A stretch of 64,000 bases of DNA, taken from NCBI GenBank assembly GCA_021825865.1, contig JAKAFU010000004.1:1-64000 (forward strand). Reading direction: 5' to 3'. This document shows, piece by piece, positions 43,819 through 53,425 of the stretch. A program made the position numbers and the translations under genes. Source of the DNA: a bacterium. GTDB lineage: Bacteria > SZUA-79 > Acidulodesulfobacterales > Acidulodesulfobacteraceae. Positions within the stretch are counted from its first letter, which is position 1, and the number at the start of each line of letters is the position of its first letter. The notes beneath the pieces were generated by a model, which was not told where the DNA came from, did no database searches, and saw only the letters and a program-made list of their open reading frames with translations.

Positions 43819-44745
43819 TTATACGACAACCCCGTTAAGCTGCAAAAATGCGGTAAGTTTCGCCACTGTGCTTCGCGTAAGCCCCAAATCCATATCTATA
43901 AAAATACCTCTCGGATGTTTGCTTGCAAGATAGGAAGCCAGTCCTGCTTTTGGACAAAAACTCTGCGCGAAAAAAACAGTGGGTATATCAGGGTCAAATT
44001 CCAACTCAAGTTTCAAATCACCCGGCGTTAAATTTTCGACGCATCTCGTCCAGCCGTAAATATGTGTTTCGTCCGGAAAATAGCTTGCTAATGAAAAGTC
44101 TCCCCACGGAGGCGTTCCCCAAAATGCGCATTTCGGCTTGACATATTCGGGTCTGAACGGTTTTTTCTTTTCAATATCTCTATAAAAATAACCTGCAATT
44201 TGTCCGAATTTATCATCTAGAGGGATACCGCTTTTGCAAATAAAATCGCCTTTTCTTTCTAAGTCGTTATTTTTAACACGGGTCAATTTTATTTTTAATT
44301 CATTTTCAATAAAATCCGCAACAAACCCCATTTCATTACATCTCGATATTTCTGAATCTTCAATTATTATCTCTGATATTGGGTTTCTTCCTACAAGAAC
44401 GGAATCGACGACATCTTCTGTCCAGTAATCAGTCGCAGCCAAGATATTAGCTATAATACGTTTAATTTGGGCGCAATATGCTTTAGGAAGAATATTTTCG
44501 GTAGGTTCTGTAATTAATTGGTCAACTTTATACATATCTAAAGACAAGATGATTGCATTTTTTTTAATAAGGTCTTCCATAACCTCTTTTGGAGGAATTC
44601 CGATAATTCCGATAAACGGTTTGTCTTTCGGATTTTGAAGAAATGATTTTTCTTTGCCCTTGACAAAACCATGCCTTGTCAAAACCATATCCTGAGAAGG
44701 ATCATAATTGCTATTTTCGGTTTCTTTTTTATCTTTATCTTCCAT
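43819..44745 (-). CDS. Unrecognised six-cysteine protein paired with the mini-activase
   Basis: I do not recognise this 308-aa protein with certainty. It is soluble, acidic/lysine-rich at the N-terminus, and has six cysteines (C91, C136, C170, C206, C235, C264). Segments such as KPFIGIIGIPPKEVMEDLIKKN, PKCAFWGTPPWGDFSLASYF and PTVFFAQSFCPKAGLASYL hint at the HgdB/BcrC-type cluster-binding fold, whose members receive electrons from HgdC-like activases. GAGG lies before the ATG. It is followed at 86 bp by the mini-activase gene, and preceded by trxB at 180 bp. A dedicated activase-target pair is the best inference. Confidence 0.6.
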   Translation of the reverse strand: MEDKDKKETENSNYDPSQDMVLTRHGFVKGKEKSFLQNPKDKPFIGIIGIPPKEVMEDLIKKNAIILSLDMYKVDQLITEPTENILPKAYCAQIKRIIANILAATDYWTEDVVDSVLVGRNPISEIIIEDSEISRCNEMGFVADFIENELKIKLTRVKNNDLERKGDFICKSGIPLDDKFGQIAGYFYRDIEKKKPFRPEYVKPKCAFWGTPPWGDFSLASYFPDETHIYGWTRCVENLTPGDLKLELEFDPDIPTVFFAQSFCPKAGLASYLASKHPRGIFIDMDLGLTRSTVAKLTAFLQLNGVVV

Positions 44746-44925
44746 TTTAACGGCCTCTTATTCTTTGCAGGTAAATATGCAGCCTCTTTTATATAGCATA
44801 TATAATGTATGTTATATACAGTTATATATGGGTAATATTCTACAATTTAATTTTTATGTTAAATATGACATTTATCACAAAATGTATAAAAACATAATAT
44901 AAAAAAATACTAAAAAATATTCTAA

Positions 44926-45837
44926 TCAACAAATATCGCAAACAAATTCTTCCGCAGAGGTTGCCGCTAAAGCGCCTTCTCCAACCGCGGTTGCCACCTG
45001 AAGAAGTTTCTTGGAATGCGAATCTCCTGCGCAAAAAACTCCCGGCATAGAAGTCATTAAAGTATAAGGGTCTGCTTTAATAAAACCAAGTTCGTCTTTA
45101 TCAACATTGTGTAAAAAAGAAGTCTGCGGTTTTATTCCGACAAATATAAAAACGCCTTTTACCGGAATAGTACTTCTTTCTTTCGTCTTAACATTTTCTA
45201 TAGTTATAGACTCCACTCCTTTATCTCCGTTTATAGAAACGGGTATATGCTCTAATTTAAGCGAAACGTTGTTAGCATGATTCAGTCTTTCCTGAATTAT
45301 TTTTTCCGCTCTGAGTTCTTTTCGTCTGTGTATTAGGACAACGGATTTTACAAGTTTAGAAAGATAATGTGCTTCTTTTACTGCCGTATCTCCGCCGCCT
45401 ATAACGGCAATATCCTGGTCTCTAAAAAACGGACCGTCGCATGTTGCGCAGTAAGAGACCCCCTTGCCGGTATATTCAATTTCGCCCGGAATCCCCAATC
45501 TTTTTGGTGAAGCTCCGACCGCTACTATAATGCTTCTTGTCTCGTAATTGTTTTCGGCGCCTTTTAATGTTTTGTACTCGACATTATCCGTTATTTCTTT
45601 TATTTCGTCATATACTATTGTTAAACCCAATCCTTTTGCATGTTCTTCGAACTTAGTCATAAGTTCATAGCCTGAAAGCGAAGGAAAACCCGGATAATTT
45701 TCTATATTATCGGATAATGCTATTTGACCGCCGACTGCCATTTTTTCTATTAATATTATATTCATACGGGCTCTTAAGGCATAAATAGCTGCCGACAAAC
45801 CGGCAGGTCCGCCTCCGATAATTATTAAATCGTACAT
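44926..45837 (-). CDS. trxB: Thioredoxin-disulfide reductase
   Basis: The 303-aa low-molecular-weight flavoprotein reduces thioredoxin with NADPH. It has the FAD-binding GGGPAGLSAAIYALRA near the N-terminus, the redox CATC (C130-C133), the NAD(P)H-binding GGGDTAVKEAHYLSK and HRRKELRAEK, and the closing GVFCAGDSHSKKLLQVATAVGEGALAA. GGAGG precedes the ATG. It can feed Tpx (3.1 kb) and the CcdA relay (13.5 kb). It is upstream of the activase pair on the same strand. Confidence 0.95.
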   Translation of the reverse strand: MYDLIIIGGGPAGLSAAIYALRARMNIILIEKMAVGGQIALSDNIENYPGFPSLSGYELMTKFEEHAKGLGLTIVYDEIKEITDNVEYKTLKGAENNYETRSIIVAVGASPKRLGIPGEIEYTGKGVSYCATCDGPFFRDQDIAVIGGGDTAVKEAHYLSKLVKSVVLIHRRKELRAEKIIQERLNHANNVSLKLEHIPVSINGDKGVESITIENVKTKERSTIPVKGVFIFVGIKPQTSFLHNVDKDELGFIKADPYTLMTSMPGVFCAGDSHSKKLLQVATAVGEGALAATSAEEFVCDIC

Positions 45838-46171
45838 AATTTATACCTCCATAAAATTTACTATTTATTATTTTCTTAAATATTTTATTAATAAAATACA
45901 ACAGGTTAAATAAAATAATGCCGGCTTTTTTTGTCTCTAATATTGAATTTTATTGAAATTAAAAAAATATTTGTGTACTATTTTATAATGTGCTCAAATA
46001 TAATTTATATAATTTACCGCAGTAATTAGAAATAATTATGAGAAATATAGTCAGAATCTAATTAAAATATAATTTTATAATACCGTCTTTGATAACATTT
46101 AATCATATTAAAAGTTTTAAATCAAATAATTGAAACCAAATAACTAACTGAAATAAAATAATTGAAAAACA
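45838..46171. other. Divergent intergenic region between trxB and the permease gene
   Basis: This 334-base AT-rich stretch must hold the leftward promoter of trxB and the rightward promoter of the amino acid permease gene. I see no well-spaced consensus promoter, no stable hairpin and no ORF. Confidence 0.3.
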
Positions 46172-47746
46172 TTGAAAAAAAAATTAAAAAAATCATTAAA
46201 TCTTTTACAGCTGACATTTGCTTCTACCGGCGCAATAATCGGTTCAGGCTGGCTCCTCGGCATATATTTCAGCGCTAAATATGCCGGTCCGTCCTCGATT
46301 ATTTCCTGGATAGCGGGCGGTTTTGCGGTCATGCTTATAGCGCTTGTCTATAGCGAATTGGGCAGTATGCTTCCGCTGTCCGGCGGCATCGCCAGATATC
46401 CAAAATATACCCACGGAGCACTTCTCGGTTTCATTTCAAGCTGGATATTGGTAATATCGGGAGCCGCCGTCAGTTCAATAGAAGCGGAGGCTTCAGTCCA
46501 ATATTTAAATTATTATATTCATGGGCTTTATATAAATTCTTCCCTCACGCCTTCAGGTTTATTTATAACATTTTTTCTGCTTATGCTATTTTTTGTTATT
46601 AATATATTCGGGGTAAAAATTCTTGCAAAAACTAATACCTTTTTAACATGGTTTAAATTAGCCATTCCCGTAATTGCGGCATCGGCTTTAATTTATGCCG
46701 CCTTTAAAAATAATAATATTTCTTATATAAATCGTTACAGTTTTATGCCTTACGGGTTCAACGGAATGATGAAAAGCATTTCTTTAGGCGGCATTATGTT
46801 TTCTTTTTTAGGATTCAGGCAATCAATAGAACTTGCCGGCGAATCTAAAAATCCGGGCAGGGATGTTCCGCTGGCTACTATAATATCCGTGCTAATCGGA
46901 ATCATTATATACGGAGCACTGTCTGTGAGCTTTATTTTTTCTGTTCCTTTTGTAAAATCTAACAACTGGCACGCCTTAAATTATTCATCCCCTTTTATAA
47001 ATTTATCTAATAACTATAACCTATTTTTTTTGACCGTGCTTGTAATTATCGGCGCTATTATTTCTCCGTTCGGAACCGGGTTAACATATATGGGAACTAC
47101 TTCGCGGGTCAGCTATGCTATGTCAAAAATGGATTTTTTGCCGCGTAAACTTTCACAATTTAATAAATACGGTATTGCATATATTTCGCTTATTTTTGTA
47201 TTTTGTCTTTCCGTAATATACATAATGCCCTTTCCAAGCTGGCAAGCCTTGGTCGGGCTTATAACTTCAAGTATCGTGTTTACGTATATACTCGGTCCTG
47301 TAAGTCTGATGTCTTTTCGGAAATTAACGCCAAAGCTCAAAAGACCGTTTTATCTTCCTTTTGCATCAATTATATCTCCAATCGCTTTCATTGTCGGCAC
47401 ATTAATAATTTACTGGTCAGGTTTCGGGGTTTTATGGAAACTTTTTATCGGCATAGCGGCAGGATGCATAATATTTATAATAAAAGACCACAGGAAGAAA
47501 AGTTTCAAAAAAAATTTTTTACCCGGAATCTGGTTTTTATTTTACATAATTACGATAATAATCTTATCATATTTAGGCAGCAATGATTTCGGCGGAATAA
47601 ATCTGCTTATATTTCCTTATGATATTGTAGCTGTTGCGGCAGCTGCTCTAATCTACTACAGTATATCGATAAGAACATTCATTAAAACGGATGAAATCAA
47701 GATGATTCTGGAGGAGCAGTTTATAAGCGAAGAGTTTGATGAATAA
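46172..47746 (+). CDS. APC-family amino acid permease
   Basis: The 524-aa protein has 12-14 hydrophobic helices and the opening of the amino acid/polyamine/organocation superfamily: LLQLTFASTGAIIGSGWLLGIYFSAKYAGPSSIISWIAGG. The GxGW-type unwound helix-1 motif (GSGW) and helix-6 region (GGIMFSFLGFRQSIELAGESKNPGRDVPLA) follow the pattern of bacterial APC importers. Substrate unknown. TTG at 46172 is the assumed start, with no convincing ribosome binding site. Confidence 0.88.
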   Translation: MKKKLKKSLNLLQLTFASTGAIIGSGWLLGIYFSAKYAGPSSIISWIAGGFAVMLIALVYSELGSMLPLSGGIARYPKYTHGALLGFISSWILVISGAAVSSIEAEASVQYLNYYIHGLYINSSLTPSGLFITFFLLMLFFVINIFGVKILAKTNTFLTWFKLAIPVIAASALIYAAFKNNNISYINRYSFMPYGFNGMMKSISLGGIMFSFLGFRQSIELAGESKNPGRDVPLATIISVLIGIIIYGALSVSFIFSVPFVKSNNWHALNYSSPFINLSNNYNLFFLTVLVIIGAIISPFGTGLTYMGTTSRVSYAMSKMDFLPRKLSQFNKYGIAYISLIFVFCLSVIYIMPFPSWQALVGLITSSIVFTYILGPVSLMSFRKLTPKLKRPFYLPFASIISPIAFIVGTLIIYWSGFGVLWKLFIGIAAGCIIFIIKDHRKKSFKKNFLPGIWFLFYIITIIILSYLGSNDFGGINLLIFPYDIVAVAAAALIYYSISIRTFIKTDEIKMILEEQFISEEFDE

Positions 47747-47756
47747 TATAATTATT

Positions 47757-48965
47757 CTAATGAGTTTTTGATTTTTTATTTGATTTTTCAGGAGACATCC
47801 TTCTTACCATAAAATATAAAATAATGGATGACAAAACTAAAATAACCGGAATAATTCCAAAATAATTTTTAAATAAAAATCCTGCGAGAACTCCTCCTGC
47901 AAAACTTCCGGAAAATTGAAAAGTATTATATATGCCCATTGATGTTCCTACAAAAGAAGGGTCGGAAGACGAAGAGACCAAGGACGGCATTATAGGTTCG
48001 GTAATAGAAAATCCGGTAAAAAATAAAATTCCTCCTATTATTATTGCGGGCAGCGAATACACTCCGCTGTTTGAAAATACAAACAATGCAGAAATCCCCA
48101 TAAGCAAATAGCTTAATTTCAATAAACGGCTTTCATATCCCATATCGGCTTTTTTTGATGCTTTCATCATTGCAAATAAAGAAAAAAAGACCATAGGGAT
48201 TAATACCTTATAATAATCATCCATTCCTAACCGCGACTTGACGAGCATAGGAAGCGCAAAAAAGAAAACAGTCATAAAAAAAGATAATATAAAACCCTGC
48301 ACGGAAAGATTGGCAACTATTTTATTTTTAAATATGTTTATAAACCTGTCAAATGACACTTCTATCTCTTTGAGAACTTTTTTATTTTTAGGTTCTTCAA
48401 CAAATAGATAGATGAAAATTGCCGATAGTATTCCGAGCGCGCCTGATAAATAAAATAAAAAAGGGTATCCGAAATACAGCGAAAGGAGCGGTCCGAGAAC
48501 TATTCCGACAACAAAACTTAAACCTATCGGAATACCGAGATATGCAAGAGCGGTAGCCCTTTGATTTTCCGAAACTGTATCTGAAACAAGAGCAAAAGCC
48601 ACTGAACTTTCAGCTGCAACCCCCTGTAAAAATCTTAGCAGTATCAGTTCTAAAATATTAGATGAAAATCCTATAAAAATAGTAAAAATACCGAACAGCA
48701 GCATACCTATAAAAAGAATATTCTTCCTGCCGTATTTATCGGATAAAAATCCGAAAGGTATCTGAAATATTGCCCTTGATAAACCGTATATTCCAAAGGC
48801 AAGACCTATAAGCAGATAACTGTTTGTAAATTGTCGGGCATACAAAGTAAAAACCGGCAATATTAAGAAAACTGCCAGCATTCTCAGTCCTACGACAGAA
48901 CTCATTGCGCCTATAGTTTTTTTTTGTGCGGACGTAAACGGCATATTGTGTAATTTTAATAACAA
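47757..48965 (-). CDS. MFS transporter (12-helix drug/metabolite efflux type)
   Basis: The 402-aa protein has 12 hydrophobic helices and the major facilitator motif A between helices 2 and 3 (GFLSDKYGRKNILFIG) and the motif-C-like GIPIGLSFVVGIVLGPLLS of drug:H+ antiporters. A charged central loop (VEEPKNKKVLKEIEVSFDRF) divides the halves. The start may be Met8 (MPFTSAQKK, 48944). It is convergent with the APC permease with a 10-bp gap. Confidence 0.88.
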   Translation of the reverse strand: MLLKLHNMPFTSAQKKTIGAMSSVVGLRMLAVFLILPVFTLYARQFTNSYLLIGLAFGIYGLSRAIFQIPFGFLSDKYGRKNILFIGMLLFGIFTIFIGFSSNILELILLRFLQGVAAESSVAFALVSDTVSENQRATALAYLGIPIGLSFVVGIVLGPLLSLYFGYPFLFYLSGALGILSAIFIYLFVEEPKNKKVLKEIEVSFDRFINIFKNKIVANLSVQGFILSFFMTVFFFALPMLVKSRLGMDDYYKVLIPMVFFSLFAMMKASKKADMGYESRLLKLSYLLMGISALFVFSNSGVYSLPAIIIGGILFFTGFSITEPIMPSLVSSSSDPSFVGTSMGIYNTFQFSGSFAGGVLAGFLFKNYFGIIPVILVLSSIILYFMVRRMSPEKSNKKSKTH

Positions 48966-49119
48966 CGTGATAAAAAAATATAAGTAATAACTATAGTAAT
49001 ATCAAAAGCAAACAATATTTTACATCAAATATATTATTGACCTATTTTTTAATTTATCAAACCATCATCCGCATGTCAACAGAGAAAGTACGCTAGCTGC
49101 ATTCACATCATGAAGTAAT

Positions 49120-49956
49120 TTATCTGCCCTGCCTTATCTGGCGAAACTGATAACTTCTTATGGCTCTTAGAAAATCAATCTTTCTGAATTCAGGCCAATA
49201 AGCATCGCAAAAATAATATTCGCTGTAGGCGCTCTGCCATAACAAAAAACCTGAAAGCCTCACTTCTCCGCTTGTCCTTATAATAAGTTCAGGGTCGGGG
49301 ATGCCTGTTGCGTAAATATACTTAGAGATGTTTTCGATTGTTATCAGGTTTGATAAGCTGCTGCAAGACAATGTTTGAGCAGAAGATATATTTTTATTGT
49401 TTTCATCTTCTTTTACCGCAAGTGATATATCGCAAAAATGAGCCGCTATAAATTTGCCGAATGCATCGCAAATTTCTTGTCTGCCGCCGTAACCTAATGC
49501 AATATAAAGATATAAGTCGGAATACGAAGCTGTCTTTTCTTCCAGCCGTCTAATGACGTCTTTTAAGTCATCGGGAAGTAAATTTTTTTTGCCTATAATA
49601 TTAACTTTTATTTTATTTTTATTTATAAAATCAGAATCTATATATAATTCTAATTTAGATTTTATTATATTAAATAATGAATCTACTTCCCCTTCCGTCC
49701 TCTTAAAATTGTCTGTGGAAAACCCCCATATAGTAACAATTTTAATATTAAGTTCCAGGCACCATAATATTACCTCATCAATCTTGTCGGCGCCTTGGCG
49801 GTGTCCCTGCGACACATTCGTAAAGCCTTTTCTTTCCGCATATCTTCTGTTGCCGTCAAGTATAATACCGACATGAGAAGGTACTTTTTTGTTTAATACT
49901 TCCTTCTGTAATTTTTTTTCATAATAGTAATAAATTAATTTTTTCAAAAAAAACAT
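49120..49956 (-). CDS. uppS: cis-prenyltransferase (undecaprenyl diphosphate synthase)
   Basis: UppS elongates farnesyl diphosphate with isopentenyl units to the lipid carrier for peptidoglycan and O-antigen. The 278-aa protein has VGIILDGNRRYAERKG with the catalytic D34, VTIWGFSTDNFKR, and the C-terminal PDPELIIRTSGEVRLSGFLLWQSAYSEYYFCDAYWPEF. Relative to typical family members (about 240-250 aa) it has an Asn/Ser-rich insert near residues 172-200 and an N-terminal basic extension. The usual MDGNGRWA is LDGNRRYA, nearer to a variant group. Confidence 0.92.
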   Translation of the reverse strand: MFFLKKLIYYYYEKKLQKEVLNKKVPSHVGIILDGNRRYAERKGFTNVSQGHRQGADKIDEVILWCLELNIKIVTIWGFSTDNFKRTEGEVDSLFNIIKSKLELYIDSDFINKNKIKVNIIGKKNLLPDDLKDVIRRLEEKTASYSDLYLYIALGYGGRQEICDAFGKFIAAHFCDISLAVKEDENNKNISSAQTLSCSSLSNLITIENISKYIYATGIPDPELIIRTSGEVRLSGFLLWQSAYSEYYFCDAYWPEFRKIDFLRAIRSYQFRQIRQGR

Positions 49957-50191
49957 ATTAGCAAGCAGTCCATATTTGATGTATTATGTATATTGAGCAA
50001 AATAATACCTTAAATAAATACAAAAAACACAACTTAATAAAATTTAAATAAATTTAAATTAAAACGTCTCCGCATAATCAAAAGAAATTAAAATAATTAA
50101 TTACAGGCTATAATCTTAAGCTGCATGAATATAATTTATATATAATATATCATAAACAAGAGATAATCAAAAAGAAATAATCAAATTTAAT

Positions 50192-51031
50192 ATGCCTTTT
50201 ATTACAATACAGGAAGAATTAGAAATATTTTATATATTGCATGAAAAAAATGAACACGCAAAAACTATCGTTTTAGTACATGGCGCCGGCGGCAATCATT
50301 TATCGATGCTTTATATTTTTAATTATATCAAAAAAAAATGGGGCAATTTTTTTAATATTATAATTTTTGACCTTCCGTTTCATTATAAATCAACCTATGT
50401 AAAAAATACAAATGCAATACATACAACTAATAAAAAAATTACTATTAATTTTTATTCGTCGGTTTTACATGAACTGCTTGAAAAACTGCATCTGAGTTCT
50501 AATAATAGTATTATAATGGTCGGTCATTCTATGGGGGTTCAAATAGCTTTGCGGTATGCCTCTCTTTTTGCCGAAAATATTAACAAAATTATGCTCATAG
50601 CAGGATGCGATAATGTTCTTGTAAAAGACAGTTTTATTTTAAGTTTGCATAATAATTACGATAGAACAATTAAGCTGTTTCTGAAAGACGCTTATTCCAA
50701 TGAAACATATTATGACAAAGTTAAATTTAAAAACGCTATAGACGACATAAACAGAACACATTATAAAATTGTCATAAATGATTTTGCCGCGGTTAAATCT
50801 TTTAATAAATCCGAAAAAGATATCGATTTTGCAGAATTAAATAAAAAGAATATTTATTTCAATATTTTATACTCCGAACAGGATAAAATTATTAATCAAG
50901 ATTGCATATTAGCTCTAAAAAATAAATTATCCCTGTCAAAGTTAAATTTAATAGAAAAAAAGAGCCATATAGAAATTATTTTTGGCAGTCGTCAACTGAA
51001 CAATTTTATAGATGAGTTTTTAGAACAATAA
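50192..51031 (+). CDS. Alpha/beta hydrolase
   Basis: The 279-aa protein has the alpha/beta hydrolase fold: an oxyanion region VLVHGAGGNHLSM, nucleophile elbow GHSMG with S113, and candidate acid and base residues in SEQDKII and KSHIEIIFG near the C-terminus. There is no signal peptide. Substrate unknown; esterase or lipase-type action is likely. It is divergent from uppS. Confidence 0.85.
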   Translation: MPFITIQEELEIFYILHEKNEHAKTIVLVHGAGGNHLSMLYIFNYIKKKWGNFFNIIIFDLPFHYKSTYVKNTNAIHTTNKKITINFYSSVLHELLEKLHLSSNNSIIMVGHSMGVQIALRYASLFAENINKIMLIAGCDNVLVKDSFILSLHNNYDRTIKLFLKDAYSNETYYDKVKFKNAIDDINRTHYKIVINDFAAVKSFNKSEKDIDFAELNKKNIYFNILYSEQDKIINQDCILALKNKLSLSKLNLIEKKSHIEIIFGSRQLNNFIDEFLEQ

Positions 51032-51304
51032 ATTTTTATTGACATCGCAATAGTATTAGTTATAAACTTAAAAATTGAATTTAAACTCCCTTCTTTGATA
51101 TTTATATTCATATTTTTTTTATGTATTAATAAAAATTTAATAAAAAAAAATAAATGCAATGCTAATTTAATAATTATGTTTTATTTTATTTACTTTTCAC
51201 TTTTTTTTGAGAATATTTAAATTTAAACTTTAATATTTGCCAATTTATTGATAAGATATACAGTCAAGTAAAACTAAAACATTATTTTATTTAAGGGGTC
51301 ATTT

Positions 51305-53158
51305 GTGGAAACCGGCAAATTAAAAAGAACGTTATCCGGAGAAATAAACGAAAGCTGTACAGGTTCCGAATTTAATCTGAAAGGCTGGGTTATGCATTAC
51401 AGAGACCACGGAGGACTTATATTTATCGACTTGCGTGATTATGCAGGCATTATTCAGATAGTTTTTGACGAGACGGTATCTCATGAGTCTTTTAATATTG
51501 CAAAAAAGATTAAAAATGAATATGTTATTTCCGTTACCGGCAAGGTTAGAATCCGTCCTGAAGGAACAGAAAATGAAAATTTAGAAACAGGCAAAATAGA
51601 AATTGAGGCTAAAGCTCTTGAAATCTTAAACGAATGCGAAGTTCTCCCGTTTCAGATAGAAGAAGAATCCGATACAAATGAACTGCTCCGCCTGAAATAC
51701 AGATACCTTGACCTTAGAAGAAAAAAAATGAAGGATAATCTAATATTCAGGTCTAAATTTAATTTTTTAATAAGAGAATTTTTAAATAAAAACGGTTTTT
51801 TTGATATAGAAACTCCATTTTTGACTAAAAGTACACCGGAAGGCTCAAGAGATTTTCTTGTGCCTTCACGGCTCAATAACGGAAGTTTCTATGCCCTTCC
51901 CCAATCCCCTCAGCTATTCAAACAAATTTTAATGGTGAGCGGTTTCGAAAAATATTATCAAATAGTAAGGTGCTTTAGGGATGAAGATTTAAGAGCAGAC
52001 AGGCAGCCGGAATTTACTCAGCTAGATATGGAGATGTCCTTCGTCGAACAAAAAGATATTATGTCTCTTGCTGAAGAAATGTTTGCATTTATTTTTGACA
52101 AACTTTTAAATATCAAATTAAATCTGCCTATAAAAATTATGGACTACGACGATGCAATGGAAATTTACGGCAGCGATAAACCGGACACGCGATTTGCAAT
52201 GCAGCTCAACACGGTTTCCGACATTTTTAAAAATTCTTCTCTGAATGTTTTTAAAGACTGTCTGTCAAAAAAAGGCGTTATAAAGGCTATATGTTTTAAA
52301 AACGGGGCAGATTTGCTTTCCAGGAAAGATATAGACGAACTTTTAACGGTCGTTAAAGATTTTGGCGGAAAAGGTCTTGCATGGACAAAAGTCGCGGCAG
52401 CTGAAGAAAAATCAAAATCAGATAAATGTTCCGCTCATAACGCTGAAAGTATTTATATTCAAAAATGCAGATTAGAAGGCGGAATAGCTAAATTTATCAC
52501 GGAAGAAGAAGGAAATATTCTGCTCGGCAGACTTAAAGCGGAAAGCGGCGATATTATATTTTACCAGGCTGACGAAAAAAAAATTGCCGACATGGTTCTC
52601 GGCAGACTCAGGCTATATTTAGCAAAAAAATATAATCTTATTCCGGACAACAAATTTAATTTTTTATGGGTCGTTAATTTTCCCCTTTTCGAATATTCTG
52701 AAGAGGAAAAGAAAATAGTTGCGATACATCACCCTTTTACAGCTCCAAACGTAGAAGATATTGAGCTTCTTGACGCAAATCCTCTCATTGCAAAATCCAA
52801 GAGTTATGATCTGGTTTTAAACGGTGAAGAAATAGGCGGCGGAAGCATAAGAATTCATAAACCGGAGCTGCAGGCGAAAATATTTGAAATTCTTTCTATT
52901 AAGCCGGAGGATGCAAGATTAAAATTTGGTTTTCTATTAGATGCTCTCAGCTTCGGCGCTCCTCCTCACGGCGGGATAGCTTTTGGAATAGACAGGATTC
53001 TTATGCTTCTTAGAAACGAAGATTCTATAAGGGACGTAATAGCATTTCCAAAAACTCAGAAAGCTCAGTGTCCGTTATCCGACGCTCCATCCGAAATAAA
53101 ATATGAACAATTGCGCGAATTAGGAATTAAAGTAATAGAAAAAGATAAACATATATGA
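51305..53158 (+). CDS. aspS: Aspartyl-tRNA synthetase
   Basis: The 617-aa class IIb synthetase has an N-terminal OB-fold anticodon domain (FNLKGWVMHYRDHGGLIFIDLRDYAGIIQIVF), motif 2 (RCFRDEDLRADRQPEFTQLDMEMSF), the bacterial GAD insertion (about 290-430) and motif 3 (GAPPHGGIAFGIDRILMLL). Residues 363-388 within the GAD part are a low-complexity stretch with a cysteine. The start is GTG, preceded by AAGGGG. Confidence 0.96.
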   Translation: METGKLKRTLSGEINESCTGSEFNLKGWVMHYRDHGGLIFIDLRDYAGIIQIVFDETVSHESFNIAKKIKNEYVISVTGKVRIRPEGTENENLETGKIEIEAKALEILNECEVLPFQIEEESDTNELLRLKYRYLDLRRKKMKDNLIFRSKFNFLIREFLNKNGFFDIETPFLTKSTPEGSRDFLVPSRLNNGSFYALPQSPQLFKQILMVSGFEKYYQIVRCFRDEDLRADRQPEFTQLDMEMSFVEQKDIMSLAEEMFAFIFDKLLNIKLNLPIKIMDYDDAMEIYGSDKPDTRFAMQLNTVSDIFKNSSLNVFKDCLSKKGVIKAICFKNGADLLSRKDIDELLTVVKDFGGKGLAWTKVAAAEEKSKSDKCSAHNAESIYIQKCRLEGGIAKFITEEEGNILLGRLKAESGDIIFYQADEKKIADMVLGRLRLYLAKKYNLIPDNKFNFLWVVNFPLFEYSEEEKKIVAIHHPFTAPNVEDIELLDANPLIAKSKSYDLVLNGEEIGGGSIRIHKPELQAKIFEILSIKPEDARLKFGFLLDALSFGAPPHGGIAFGIDRILMLLRNEDSIRDVIAFPKTQKAQCPLSDAPSEIKYEQLRELGIKVIEKDKHI

Positions 53159-53425
53159 TTATATTATTTTTATTTTCCTTCATAATTAATATATAAAACA
53201 AATTATTATACATTAATTAGTTTATTTTATAGCTATGTCAGGAAGCGGACAGATAAAAAGGGGACTAATAGCACATAAATAAAGAAAAAATTTATGAAAC
53301 CAGTATATATAACAAAAATTAATAAATAACTTTAATATATTAATATATTATTATGGATTATGCAGCGATAATATTTTTAATAAAAATTATTTATTAACTA
53401 TTTAATTTTATAGGAGGATATAAAA

